Origin: Nocardioides sambongensis
GTDB taxonomy: Bacteria; Actinomycetota; Actinomycetes; Propionibacteriales; Nocardioidaceae
Direction: 5' to 3'
Length of the DNA stretch: 64,000 bases
NCBI RefSeq assembly: GCF_006494815.1
Contig: NZ_CP041091.1
Location: 744,001-808,000 of the forward strand
Numbering within the stretch: position 1 is the stretch's first letter; every line of letters begins with the position of its first letter. A program made the position numbers and the translations under genes. This document shows positions 48,257 to 57,210 of this stretch, one piece after another. The notes beneath the pieces were generated by a model. The model saw nothing but the letters and a program-made list of their open reading frames with translations, did not search any database and was not told the origin of the DNA.

Positions 48257-49825
48257 TCAGCGCGTGGCGGCGAGGTCGAGGGCGGCCAGGTGGCCGAAGA
48301 CCATGCTCGCGGCGATCGGGTTGCCGCCACCGGGGTACGTCGTACCGCTCACGGCCGCCATGGAGTTCCCGGCCGCGTAGAGACCCGGGATCCGGGCCCC
48401 GGCGGCATCGAGCACCCCGCCGTCGGCGTCCGTGCGCAGGCCGCCCTTGGTGCCGAGGTCGGAGAGTCCGAACGCGACGGCGTGGAACGGCCCCTTCTCG
48501 ACGCTGACCAGGGGCGACTCCCCGCCGGAGAACGCCCGGTCGTAGGGCTCGTCACCGCGGCCGAAGTCGGTGTCCCGGCCCTCGGCGACCTGGTCGTTGT
48601 ACCGCGCGACGGTCTCCGTGAGCGCCCCGGCGGGGACGCCGATCGCGGCGGCCAGCTCGTCCAGGGTGTCGGCGGTGTGCCACAGGCCGGCCCGTCGGTA
48701 GTCGGCGGGGTCGCCGATCGGGACGGTGGTGGACCGCACCGGAGGCATGTCGCCCTCGCGGTCGTCGTACACCATCCAGTAGCCGGCCGGACCGGTGCCG
48801 ACCCGGTCCTCGCGCTGGGCATCGATCACCGCGCGGCCGAGCCGGTCGTAGGGCCAGGACTCGTTCACGAAGCGCCGACCGTCGTGGTCGACGAAGATTC
48901 CGGCGGTGAACCAGAGCGAGAACGAGGTGGTGCCGTCGGGGTGGGTGATACCCGGGGCCCACCAGGCCTGGTCCATCAGGTCCACGTCCGCGCCGAGCGC
49001 GACGGCGGCCTGCAGCGCTAGACCGTGGTTGCCGGCACAGCCCATCGAGCCCGCCGTGCTCCCGGGCACGCCGTACTCGGTCCGCAGCGAGTCGCTCTGC
49101 TCGAACCCGCCGGCGGCGATCACCACGCCGCGGCGCACTCGGAGGAGTGTCGGCTCGCTCCGGTCCCCGGTCGACTGCACCCGCACGCCGACCACCGCGC
49201 CGCCCTCGGTCTCCAGCCCGACGACGGGCATCGAGGTCCGCAGCGTGGCGTTGGGGAGGCGGCTCAGCGCAAGGAGCAGACGACCGATCAGTGCCTGCCC
49301 GCCGGCGAGCTCGTCGGCCGCGGGCACCCCGCCCCGCTCCACCTTGAGCGGCGGTCGGAGCAGGGCTCCGAGGTCGCCGAGGGTCTCGCGGGCCAGCGGC
49401 AACGGGCGGAGCTGCCGCTTGACCGAGGCGCCCGGAATCGCGCCGTAGTAGTCGGGCCACCACATCGGCTCGAACTCGAACGCCTCGTCGTCGAGGAGGG
49501 CGTCGACCAGCCTCGGCCCACCCTCGAGGAACGCGTCCTGCACCGAGCTGTCCGTGCGGTCCCCGACCACGGCGCGGAAGTACTCCTGCGCCGCGGCGCC
49601 GTCGTTCGCGTCCACCTGCTCGCGGATCAGCCGGTTGCCGGGGAACCAGACGCCACCACCGGAGTACGCCGTGGTGCCGCCCAGGAGGTCGGTGGCCTCC
49701 GCGACGAGCACCTCGAGTCCGGCGCGGGCGGCCGTCCATGCCGCCGTCAACGCGCCGCCGCCGGACCCGACCACGATCACGTCGTAGGTCTGCTCGGTCG
49801 AGGGGTCGTGCGTCTCGGTCGTCAT
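48257..49825 (-). CDS. 3-ketosteroid dehydrogenase-like FAD flavoprotein, intact
   Basis: A 522-residue KstD-family protein read without interruption. The FAD loop is GSGGGALTAAW, then LLGGTTAYSGGGVWFPGN and a C-terminal TYPGGGNPIAASMVFG. The Tyr-x3-Gly pair of KstD is kept. It is a second KstD-type enzyme, possibly for a different ring state or side-chain length. It heads a three-gene operon with the SnoaL-like and LLM genes. Operator site C lies 126 bases upstream of its ATG. Confidence 0.88.
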   Translation of the reverse strand: MTTETHDPSTEQTYDVIVVGSGGGALTAAWTAARAGLEVLVAEATDLLGGTTAYSGGGVWFPGNRLIREQVDANDGAAAQEYFRAVVGDRTDSSVQDAFLEGGPRLVDALLDDEAFEFEPMWWPDYYGAIPGASVKRQLRPLPLARETLGDLGALLRPPLKVERGGVPAADELAGGQALIGRLLLALSRLPNATLRTSMPVVGLETEGGAVVGVRVQSTGDRSEPTLLRVRRGVVIAAGGFEQSDSLRTEYGVPGSTAGSMGCAGNHGLALQAAVALGADVDLMDQAWWAPGITHPDGTTSFSLWFTAGIFVDHDGRRFVNESWPYDRLGRAVIDAQREDRVGTGPAGYWMVYDDREGDMPPVRSTTVPIGDPADYRRAGLWHTADTLDELAAAIGVPAGALTETVARYNDQVAEGRDTDFGRGDEPYDRAFSGGESPLVSVEKGPFHAVAFGLSDLGTKGGLRTDADGGVLDAAGARIPGLYAAGNSMAAVSGTTYPGGGNPIAASMVFGHLAALDLAATR

Positions 49826-49950
49826 CTGCGGCCACCTGTCCTTGTCGCTGTGTGCGCCCGGCCGTGGTCGGCCGGAGGCGTTCGAGGACCGGGCGAGGGC
49901 CCCGTCCGGTCGCTCAGCCTGGGGGCCCTCCGAGGGCCCACCGAGCGGTC

Positions 49951-49968
49951 TCCCGCTCAGTGGGACGT
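49951..49968. promoter_or_regulatory. Putative regulon operator, site C
   Basis: TCCCGCTCAGTGGGACGT in the 225-base divergent promoter between the KstD-like operon and the fusion phosphotransferase gene. It is followed at once by CCCG, giving a second overlapping GGGAC half-site on the other strand. Confidence 0.65.
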
Positions 49969-50050
49969 CCCGTCGTGACCGCGCTCACAGGCGCCAAGGT
50001 CCGACGACCACCGCTGTGCAGGTGCACGGCACAACCCGAGGAGGAGGACC

Positions 50051-52465
50051 ATGCGCGTCCTGATCACCGGCGTCTCCGACGCGACCGCTCGCGACCTGGC
50101 CAGGACGCTGCTGGCCGCAGGCCACCAGGTCGTCGGCCAGACCGACGAGCCCCACCGATTCATCGACCCGGACGTCGAGCTGCTCGTCGCGACGACCGGC
50201 GACGCGACGGTGGCGGCCGCTGTCGCCGCCGCCGACGCCGTCGTGCACCTCGGGAACGAAGGCGCTGCCGACCTCGCGCCTGCGGCTGCTGACGGCGGCA
50301 CGCGGGTGGTCCTGGTCGGCGCCGACGATGATGCGGCCACCCCCCTCCGGGACGCCGGTGTCCCGCTGCTGGTGGTGCGGACCGCGCCGTTGGCCGGCCG
50401 CCGGGTGGACTCGGCGACCCTCGGCACGCTGGCCGGCCTGCTCGCGGGCGGGACCGCGGGCCAGGTCCTGCACCACGATGACCTGGTGCGTCACCTCGCG
50501 ACCGTCGCGACCTCCGACCAGGTGGGCGAGCTGGAGCTCGCCGCCCCCGGGTCCGTCGACGGCACGGCTGTCCGGCAGGCGCTGAGCGGGTTCGGCGTCC
50601 CGGAGCAGTTCGACGGCGTCGAGCCGACCGCCCCGGTGACGGGTCTGACCCCCGGCACCGGCCTTGCCTTCGGCTGGTCCGCAGCGGAGGCACTCGCCGA
50701 TGCGGCACGAGGCCTGCGCGGACGCACGGTCGCGGGCGGTGTCGCGACCCTCGACCTGGCCCAGTGGGGGCTGCCCACCGAGCACATCCCGCACAACCTG
50801 CCGGCCGTCGACAACGGCACGCTCGTGGTGGCGGGACCTGCCGACTACCAGGGCGAGTTCGACTCCCTGCTCGACCCCCGCCTGTCGGTGCTCACCGCGA
50901 CGAACACCTCCGAGGCGCTGCCGCGGCCGATGACGCCGATGACGATCAGCGTGCAGATGACCGCCCTCCGCTTCACCAACCGGGTGATGGGCGAACTGCT
51001 CGCGATGGAGGGCGCCGCGCTGGACGAGCACGTCTCGCAGATGACCTGCGTGCTCGGCCACGCGGTCTACCTCAACGCCTCGGTCGGCGTGAACGTCGTG
51101 GAGAACATGCCCGGGTGGGACGAGCAGAGCGTGCGTCGCGACGTGTACGGGAACATCCCGGCCGACGTCGTGTTCCGTCCCGAGGGCGGCCCGCCGATGC
51201 CGCAGGGTGCGGCGGCCGAGGCGGCCGAGCAGCGGGTGCTCGCCGAGCTCGGCGCCAAGGGCATGAACTTCGCCGACGAGGCCGAGCGGGTGCACACGGC
51301 GGCACGCACCGAGGTGCTCGACGCCGACGGGCTCACCGCGCTCGACGACGCCCACCTCGAGGCGATCGTGCGCCTGTGGCAGGACCGGCTCGCCGAGGCA
51401 TGGTCCGTCTCCTCGGTCGGCGTCATGCTCGCCGGGGCCGCGGCCGCGATGCACTACGCCGTGGAGGGAGCCGAGCACGTCGCGATCGACGTCACCCAGC
51501 TCGACTCCGCGCGCACCATGCTCGCCGTGGAGGATCTCGCCGACGTGCTGCGCGGTCACGACGACCTGATCGTCCTGGCCAAGGAGGGGGCCGTGGCCGA
51601 GCTGTGCGCGGCGTCGCCCGAGTTCGCGCGACGTCTCGACGCCCAGCTGGCCGTGATGGGTCACCGCGGCCCCGGGGAGTGCGAGCTGGTGAACCCCTCG
51701 TTCAGCGACCGGCCGTCCCTGCTGCTGGCCGCGGCCGCCGGGGCCGCCCAGCGTCCGGCCGAGGAGCGGGCCGTCCCGACGCCGCCCACCACGCCCAGCG
51801 GTCACGCGGTCGTCGGATCCACCCTGGCTCGCGAGCGGTCCCGGGACGCCGTGGTGCGGTTCACCCACGCGCTCCGCCTCGCCCTGCGCGAGCAGGGCAA
51901 GCGCCTGGTCGCCCGGGGTGTCGTCGCCGAGCCCGAGGACGTCTTCTTCCTGACCGTCGAGGAGACCTTCGCGTGCCCGGCCGACGCGGCGGAGCGGGTC
52001 GCGCGCCGGCGCGAGGAGCGGGTCCGGCTCGCCACCATCCGGATGCCCGACGTCGTGGTCGGGACCTGGGCGCCGGCCCCGGACGAGGAGATCCTCGAGG
52101 TCGGTGGTGAGCTGACGGGCCTCGGGATCTTCCCCGGTGTCGTCGAGGGCCGGGTCAAGGTGCTGCGTGGCCCGGACGACGACATCGAGCCCGACGACAT
52201 CCTGGTCGCCTCGGTGACCGACGTCGGGCACACCGCGATGTTCAGCTACGCCGCAGCCGTGGTCACCGACATCGGCGGCGTCGCCTCGCACGCCGCGATC
52301 GTGGCCCGCGAGTTCGGTGTGCCGTGCGTGGTCGACGCCAAGGTCGCCTCCTCGCGGCTCGAGGACGGGCAGTGGGTCCGGGTCGACGGCGCTGCCGGCA
52401 CGGTCACGCTGTTGGCCGACGCCTCGGAGGACCGGGGCGCGGCGGAGGCGGTCGCCGCCTCCTGA
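50051..52465 (+). CDS. Rossmann domain - RPH-like substrate domain - phosphohistidine domain fusion
   Basis: An 804-residue protein. Residues 1-250 form an atypical NAD(P)-binding Rossmann domain (VLITGVSDATARDLARTL). Residues 290-640 resemble the middle domain of rifampin phosphotransferase/PEP-synthase-like enzymes (LPRPMTPMTISVQM, GHAVYLNASVG, MGHRGPGECELVNP). Residues 670-795 form a swivelling domain with phospho-acceptor His747 in GGVASHAAIV. There is no ATP-grasp domain. The missing ATP step could be supplied by the PPDK-like protein at 42742-44300. A role in phosphorylating a hydroxyl or enol of a catabolic substrate is inference. GAGGAGGA precedes the ATG. Confidence 0.87.
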   Translation: MRVLITGVSDATARDLARTLLAAGHQVVGQTDEPHRFIDPDVELLVATTGDATVAAAVAAADAVVHLGNEGAADLAPAAADGGTRVVLVGADDDAATPLRDAGVPLLVVRTAPLAGRRVDSATLGTLAGLLAGGTAGQVLHHDDLVRHLATVATSDQVGELELAAPGSVDGTAVRQALSGFGVPEQFDGVEPTAPVTGLTPGTGLAFGWSAAEALADAARGLRGRTVAGGVATLDLAQWGLPTEHIPHNLPAVDNGTLVVAGPADYQGEFDSLLDPRLSVLTATNTSEALPRPMTPMTISVQMTALRFTNRVMGELLAMEGAALDEHVSQMTCVLGHAVYLNASVGVNVVENMPGWDEQSVRRDVYGNIPADVVFRPEGGPPMPQGAAAEAAEQRVLAELGAKGMNFADEAERVHTAARTEVLDADGLTALDDAHLEAIVRLWQDRLAEAWSVSSVGVMLAGAAAAMHYAVEGAEHVAIDVTQLDSARTMLAVEDLADVLRGHDDLIVLAKEGAVAELCAASPEFARRLDAQLAVMGHRGPGECELVNPSFSDRPSLLLAAAAGAAQRPAEERAVPTPPTTPSGHAVVGSTLARERSRDAVVRFTHALRLALREQGKRLVARGVVAEPEDVFFLTVEETFACPADAAERVARRREERVRLATIRMPDVVVGTWAPAPDEEILEVGGELTGLGIFPGVVEGRVKVLRGPDDDIEPDDILVASVTDVGHTAMFSYAAAVVTDIGGVASHAAIVAREFGVPCVVDAKVASSRLEDGQWVRVDGAAGTVTLLADASEDRGAAEAVAAS

Positions 52466-52488
52466 ACCGGCGGGCTCATCGTCTCCGC

Positions 52489-52536
52489 CACGCAGCAGCG
52501 GCCGGCCACCCTCGGGTGACCGGCCGCTGCTGCGTG
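52489..52536. terminator. Bidirectional terminator hairpin
   Basis: A 22-bp stem with one mismatch (starting cacgcagcagcggccgg) and a CTCG loop, between convergent genes ending at 52465 (+) and 52569 (-). Confidence 0.85.
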
Positions 52537-52568
52537 CTGGCGTGCTCGACCGGGTCGCGGCCAGCGGG

Positions 52569-53315
52569 TCAGTAGGTCAGGTAGCCGCCGTCGACGACGA
52601 ACTCCGCGCCGGTGGCGTAGGAGGACTCCTCCGAGAGCAGGAAGCGCACCATCGCCGCGATCTCCTGGGGCTTGCCCTCGCGCGGGATGCACGCCTTGTC
52701 CGCCATCCCGTGGGAGCGGTCCGAGTCGGCGGTCATCTCGGTGGCGATCACCCCGGGGTGCACCGAGTTGCAGCGCACTCCGTGCGGGCCCAGCTCCTGG
52801 GCCGCGGTCTTGGTCATCCCGCGCACCGCCCACTTGGAGGCGACGTAGCCGAGGATGTTCGAGAAGGCGATGATGCCGCCGACGGAGGAGATGTTGACGA
52901 TCGAGCCGGTGCCGGCAGCCTTCATCCCGGGGATGACGGCCTTCATGCCGAGGAAGACGCCCACCTGGTTGACGTCGATGACGCGACGGAAGTCCTGCTC
53001 GTCCAGCTCGTCGATCGCGTCGACGTGGACCACCCCGGCGTTGTTGACCAGACCCGTCACCGGCCCGCCGTACGTCGTCTCGGCGAACGCCACCGCGTCC
53101 CGCCAGGAAGCCTCGGAGGTGACGTCCAGCGTGGTGAAGGCGGCGGCCTCGCCGAGCTCGTCGGCCAGGGCACGGCCCTCGTCGGCCAGGAGATCGCCGA
53201 TCACGACCGAAGCGCCGTCGGCGACCAGGCGACGTACGCACGCTGCGCCGATGCCGCGGGCCCCGCCGGTCACGATCACGGTGCCGGACACTGCGCTGCC
53301 TGCTGGGTCGTTCAT
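52569..53315 (-). CDS. Short-chain dehydrogenase, hydroxysteroid dehydrogenase-like
   Basis: A 248-residue classical SDR with GGARGIGAA cofactor loop, NNAGVVH, Ser in SSVGG, YVASK and the ending VVDGGYLTY. It is very like the SDR at 44311-45054 in layout, suggesting gene duplication. GGGAGGGA precedes the ATG. It is divergent from kshA, with operator site J in the spacer. Confidence 0.9.
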   Translation of the reverse strand: MNDPAGSAVSGTVIVTGGARGIGAACVRRLVADGASVVIGDLLADEGRALADELGEAAAFTTLDVTSEASWRDAVAFAETTYGGPVTGLVNNAGVVHVDAIDELDEQDFRRVIDVNQVGVFLGMKAVIPGMKAAGTGSIVNISSVGGIIAFSNILGYVASKWAVRGMTKTAAQELGPHGVRCNSVHPGVIATEMTADSDRSHGMADKACIPREGKPQEIAAMVRFLLSEESSYATGAEFVVDGGYLTY

Positions 53316-53406
53316 CTTGAGTCCCTCCCTGTGGTGTACGAAACGGCGCTGATCGGTCGGCGCCGACCTCATGGGTACTGCCCGGGGGAGGGCTTCCCGG
53401 GCCTCG

Positions 53407-53424
53407 TCCTGATCAACGGGACGG
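53407..53424. promoter_or_regulatory. Putative regulon operator, site J
   Basis: TCCTGATCAACGGGACGG, one base off TCCC-N7-GGGA, in the divergent promoter of the SDR and kshA. Confidence 0.5.
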
Positions 53425-53502
53425 ACGTGTTCGACGGTGAGTGGGCCACCTAGCGTCCGAGTGCTGGCACGCTCCGACACGACCCGAGAGGTGAAGAGCC
53501 CA

Positions 53503-54662
53503 ATGACCGCCACATCCGATGAGGTCCGCACCATCGAGTCCGGGGGGTGCCCACACGGTTCGCCCGCGGATGGCACTGCCTGGGCCTGGAGAAGAAGTAC
53601 CGGGACGGCAAGCCGCACACGGTCAACGCGTTCGGCAAGAAGCTGGTGGTCTTCTCCGACTCCAAGGGCGACCTCAAGATCCTCGACGCCTACTGCCGCC
53701 ACATGGGCGGCGACCTCTCCCAGGGCGAGGTGAAGGGCGACGAGATCGCCTGCCCGTTCCACGACTGGCGGTGGGGCGGTGACGGTCGCTGCAAGCAGAT
53801 CCCGTATGCCCGGCGCGTGCCGCTGCGGGCGCGGACGCAGGCATGGCCGGCGATGTGCCAGGACGGGATGCTGTTCGTCTGGAACGACCCCGAGGGCAAC
53901 CCGCCGATCGCCGAGCAGGCCATCCCCCGTATCGACGGAGGACCGGACACCGAGGGATGGACCGACTGGGCCTGGTACGAGACCCGGGTGGACACCAACT
54001 GCCGCGAGATCATCGACAACCTGGTCGACATGGCGCACTTCTTCTACGTGCACCACGCCTTCCCGACGTACTTCAAGAACACCTTCGAGGGCCACACCGC
54101 GGCGCAGATCCAGCGCGGCGTCAGCCGTGAGGACCTCCGGCCGGCGGAGAAGGCCATCGGTGGGCCGAAGCGCACCGGGAACACCTCGATCGCCACCTAC
54201 CACGGCCCGTCGTTCATGATCGACGACCTGATCTACCACTATGAGTCGCTCGACGACGTCCGCACGGTGCTGATCAACTGCCACTACCCGATCGACGAGA
54301 ACTCGTTCATGCTGATGTACGGGATCAGCCTGCAGCGGCCGGAGGTCGCCGACGACGAGGACCCCGAGGTCCTGGCGCAGAAGATGGTCCAGACCACCCG
54401 GATCGGCTTCGAGCAGGATGTGGCGATCTGGCGCAACAAGACCCGGATCGACAACCCGCTGCTGTGCGAGGAGGACGGGCCGGTCTACCAGTTGCGGCGG
54501 TGGTACGACCAGTTCTACACCGACGTCGCCGACCTGGAGCCGGAGATGACCGACCGCTTCGAGTTCGAGCTGGACACCACCAAGCCGGTCGAGGCCTGGC
54601 AGCGGGAGATCGAGGTGAACCTCGCGCGCCGGGCCGCCGCTCTGGAGAGCCAGGACGCCTGA
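53503..54662 (+). CDS. kshA: 3-ketosteroid 9-alpha-hydroxylase oxygenase subunit KshA (one-base frameshift)
   Basis: A Rieske non-heme iron oxygenase of 386 residues after adding one base in the G run 53542-53547 (TIESGG to VPTRFARGWHCLG). Rieske ligands are Cys65, His67, Cys84 and His87 (CRHMGG, CPFHDW). The mononuclear iron site is His179/His184 in DMAHFFYVHH. Text throughout closely matches mycobacterial KshA (LVVFSDSKGDLK, NPLLCEEDGPVYQLRRWY). With the reductase KshB it hydroxylates C9, which together with KstD breaks ring B. An uncorrected ORF would start inside the N-terminal helix. Confidence 0.93.
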
Positions 54663-54925
54663 TGGCCGTCCCCGAGGACAACCGGCTGGCGGACGCCCCG
54701 ATGCAACCGGTCTCCTGCACGACGTGCGGCGCCTGCGTGCGGATCCGCAAGAGCAGCCTGCACCAGACCAGCGTCCAGTGGGACGAGGACGCCTCGGCGC
54801 GGTGCACCCACTGGAGCACCGGCTGCAGCTCGCGCGGGGAGTTCCCGGGGTGCGAGCGGATGCGCGACTCCGTCGCGGACGCGGTGGTCGGCGGCCTGGT
54901 CCTGGTGGTCGACGCCGGTATCTGA
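54662..54925 (+). CDS. Small six-cysteine protein co-translated with kshA
   Basis: An 87-residue protein whose ATG overlaps the kshA stop (TGATG). Cysteines sit at residues 19, 22, 25, 48, 55 and 64: a CxxCxxC knuckle followed by three single Cys. The conserved-looking IRKSSLHQTSVQW follows the knuckle. No membrane segment or signal is visible. It may bind zinc or an iron-sulfur cluster and serve KshA (assembly or electron transfer). A small gene of this kind next to kshA is familiar from mycobacteria, but I know no function for it. Confidence 0.8.
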   Translation: MAVPEDNRLADAPMQPVSCTTCGACVRIRKSSLHQTSVQWDEDASARCTHWSTGCSSRGEFPGCERMRDSVADAVVGGLVLVVDAGI

Positions 54926-54942
54926 TCCCGTACCGAACCGAC

Positions 54943-54993
54943 AGACGCACGAGCCGCCCCGGGCCGTCGAGGCCCGGGGCGGCTCTTGCGTCT
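54943..54993. terminator. Bidirectional terminator hairpin
   Basis: A 15-bp perfect stem (gagccgccccgggcc and its complement, 5-base loop) extended by AGACGCA/TGCGTCT. It lies between convergent genes ending at 54925 (+) and 55015 (-). Confidence 0.87.
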
Positions 54994-55014
54994 GCGCCGC
55001 AGGTGCGCGGTGGG

Positions 55015-56649
55015 TCAGCTCCGCAGTGAGCGGCGCAGGACCTTGCCGGCGGCGTTGCGCGGCAGCGCGTCGACGAACTCGATCGCGCGCGGCACCTTGA
55101 AGTTCGCCAGGCGCTCCCGGCAGTAGGTCGTCACGTCGGCCGCGGCCAGCGCCGACCCCGGCTGCCGTACGACGAGAGCCCGGACGACCTCGCCCAGCCG
55201 GGGGTCCGGGGCGCCCACCGCCGCCACCTCGCGCACGCCGGGCAGGCGCGAGAGCACCTGCTCGATCTCGGCCGGGTAGACGTTGAAGCCACCGACGATG
55301 ACCACGTCCTTGAGCCGGTCGGTGATGGTCAGGTAGCCGGTGTCGTCCAGGCTGCCCACGTCGCCGGTGTGGAACCAGCCGTCCTCGTCGATCGCGGCCG
55401 CGGTGGCCTCTGGATCGTCCAGATAGCCGAGCATCACGTTGGGGCCCCGGAGCAGCACCTCGCCGGTGACCCCCGTCGCGGCGCCCCCGGCTCCGGTGGT
55501 TCCGGCTCCGGCGGTTCCGGCGATGCGGACCTCGAATCCGCAGACCGCGCGGCCCACGGTGCGGGCGATCACGTCGGGCGCGTCGCCGGCCCGGCACATC
55601 GTCGCGACGACGGCCTCGGTGAGGCCGTAGGCGGTCAGCACCAACGGGCAGTCGAGTTCCTGCTGGATCCGCTCGATCAGGACGGTCGGCACCAGGGTCG
55701 CCCCGGTGACCGCCAGTCGCAGCCGTGCGTGCGCGGGACGGTCGGGGGAGTCCAGCAGGTCCTGGAAGACCGGCGGGGCGGCCGCGATCACGCTGATGCC
55801 CTCGTCGCGGAGCAACCCCGTCGCCTCGTCGAGGTCGAAGAGCGGCCGGGTGACGATCGCGGCGGTGCGCAGCACGCAGGTCAGCAGGCCCGCCTTGTAG
55901 CCGAAGGCGTGGAACATCGGGTTGATCACGAAGTAGCGGTCCGTACCGCTGACCCGGCCCTCGGTCGCCCATGCCTCCGCGGCGGCGAGCGTCTGCCGGT
56001 GCGCCGAGCACGCGCCCTTGCTCCGGCCCGTGGTGCCCGAGGTGAACAGGATGTCGGCGACGTCGTCGGCGCCGACCGCGTCGGCCATCGTCTCGACGCG
56101 TTCGGGGTCGACGGGGGCGGCGACCTCCGCGATGGCGGAGAAGCTGACAGCACCGGGCTGCTGGGACCCGATGGTGACCACCGCGACCGTCTCAGGGCAA
56201 CCGGCCAGTGCCCGTGCGCCCTCGGACCCGTCGTCCTCGAGGTCCGTCGCGGCGGCCGAGCGCAGTTCCCCGAGCTGATCGCGCCCGAGGAACCCGTCGG
56301 CCAGCACCACGATGCGCGCGCGGGTGCGTCGTACCACGTCGACGACCTCGTGCCCGGTGTAGCGGCTGTTCAGGGGCACCAGGGTGGCGCCGACGTAGGT
56401 CGTCGCCAGCGAGCAGACGACCCACTGCCACGAGTTCGGTGCCCAGAGCGCGAGTCGATCCCCGCGGCCGAGGCCGAGAGCGACCAGCGCACGCGCGGTC
56501 AGCTGCACCTCCTGGTGGAGCTCGCGCCAGGTGAGGCGTCGCTCGGCGTCCGCGACGGCGAGTGCATGGCCGGCGGTCGACGAAGCCCGCCGCAGCGCGG
56601 CGGGGATCGTGACAGGGATCGTGGCGGGGATCGTGCTGGTGGTGCTCAT
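55015..56649 (-). CDS. Acyl-CoA synthetase (FadD-like AMP-binding ligase)
   Basis: A 544-residue adenylate-forming ligase. It has P-loop-like LFTSGTTGRSKGA, LTAYGLTE, GWFHTGDVGSLDDTGY, DRLKDVVIVGGFNVYPAEIE and catalytic Lys in PRNAAGKVLRR. It activates a carboxylic acid, perhaps a steroid side chain or a ring-derived acid (FadD3/FadD17-like roles), as its CoA thioester. The N-terminus (TIPATIPVTIPA) comes from a 12-base tandem repeat at about 56602-56640, and a second Gly/Ala repeat lies near 55490-55525. The ATG overlaps the SnoaL-like gene stop. Confidence 0.9.
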   Translation of the reverse strand: MSTTSTIPATIPVTIPAALRRASSTAGHALAVADAERRLTWRELHQEVQLTARALVALGLGRGDRLALWAPNSWQWVVCSLATTYVGATLVPLNSRYTGHEVVDVVRRTRARIVVLADGFLGRDQLGELRSAAATDLEDDGSEGARALAGCPETVAVVTIGSQQPGAVSFSAIAEVAAPVDPERVETMADAVGADDVADILFTSGTTGRSKGACSAHRQTLAAAEAWATEGRVSGTDRYFVINPMFHAFGYKAGLLTCVLRTAAIVTRPLFDLDEATGLLRDEGISVIAAAPPVFQDLLDSPDRPAHARLRLAVTGATLVPTVLIERIQQELDCPLVLTAYGLTEAVVATMCRAGDAPDVIARTVGRAVCGFEVRIAGTAGAGTTGAGGAATGVTGEVLLRGPNVMLGYLDDPEATAAAIDEDGWFHTGDVGSLDDTGYLTITDRLKDVVIVGGFNVYPAEIEQVLSRLPGVREVAAVGAPDPRLGEVVRALVVRQPGSALAAADVTTYCRERLANFKVPRAIEFVDALPRNAAGKVLRRSLRS

Positions 56650-57121
56650 GACTCGTCGGCGACCAGGGCCGAGGCGGTGGTCCGGAACCGCAGCTCCATC
56701 TCGCGGTGCTCGATGCGCCACCCCTGCGCAGCTCGGACGTAGCGGTCGCGGTAGACGATGTGCCAGATCTCATCCGCGCTGGTCCCTTCCACCGGGGCGC
56801 GCAGGTGGTGGGCCAAGCAGGCGATCCGCCCCGTCGCCCGGTCCGGACCCGGACCCGGCGCGATCACCGCGCCGACGATCGCGTGCTCGGTGAGGTGGAG
56901 CCGCGAGACCTGGGACATCGCCGCGCGCACGGCGTCACGTCCCTCGTGGGGCGTCGGGGGCCTCCGCGGTCGGGGTGTGGGGCGGTGACCAGCACGCCGT
57001 CGGCGGTGAAGAGATCGGCGACCGTGTCGGGGGAGCGGTCGTCGACGCCGGCGGCGTAGGCGTGGGCGAGTCCGGCGATGTCGAGCCGGTCCTCGGGGGA
57101 GAGGGACTGCGGGGGTGGCAT
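56646..57121 (-). CDS. SnoaL-like protein (one-base frameshift)
   Basis: A 158-residue NTF2-fold protein after adding one base in the G run 56956-56960 (HPDRGG to PPTPHEGRDAVRAAM). It has RLDIAGLAHAYAAGVDDR at the N-terminus, HAIVGAVIAPG in the sheet and a WRIEHREMELRFR end. ATG 57121 or GTG 57130 may be the start. It is coupled to the acyl-CoA ligase by an ATGA overlap, so it may act on the same intermediate. Confidence 0.8.
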
Positions 57122-57163
57122 GACGGTCACCGTGCCGCGCCGCGGGGCGGGCGGGACCGATGG

Positions 57164-57181
57164 TCCTGCCGAGTGGGACCG
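57164..57181. promoter_or_regulatory. Putative regulon operator, site K
   Basis: TCCTGCCGAGTGGGACCG, one base off the TCCC-N7-GGGA pattern, in the divergent promoter between the SnoaL-like/ligase operon and an SDR operon. Confidence 0.45.
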
Positions 57182-57210
57182 GTGGGCCGTGGTCCGCCTC
57201 GCCGGCCCGA

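Noticed and set aside
53368..53392. GGG-TACTG-CCC inverted repeat upstream of kshA as a regulon site
   Set aside because: The arms are inverted relative to TCCC-N7-GGGA and the spacing is 5, so it is not the same motif. It could be chance in GC-rich DNA.
54943..54993. The long hairpins at 20108, 42652, 52489 and 54943 as regulator operators
   Set aside because: Each lies between convergent genes, has stems of 15 bp or more with tiny loops and shares no sequence with the TCCC-N7-GGGA sites. Terminators explain them better.
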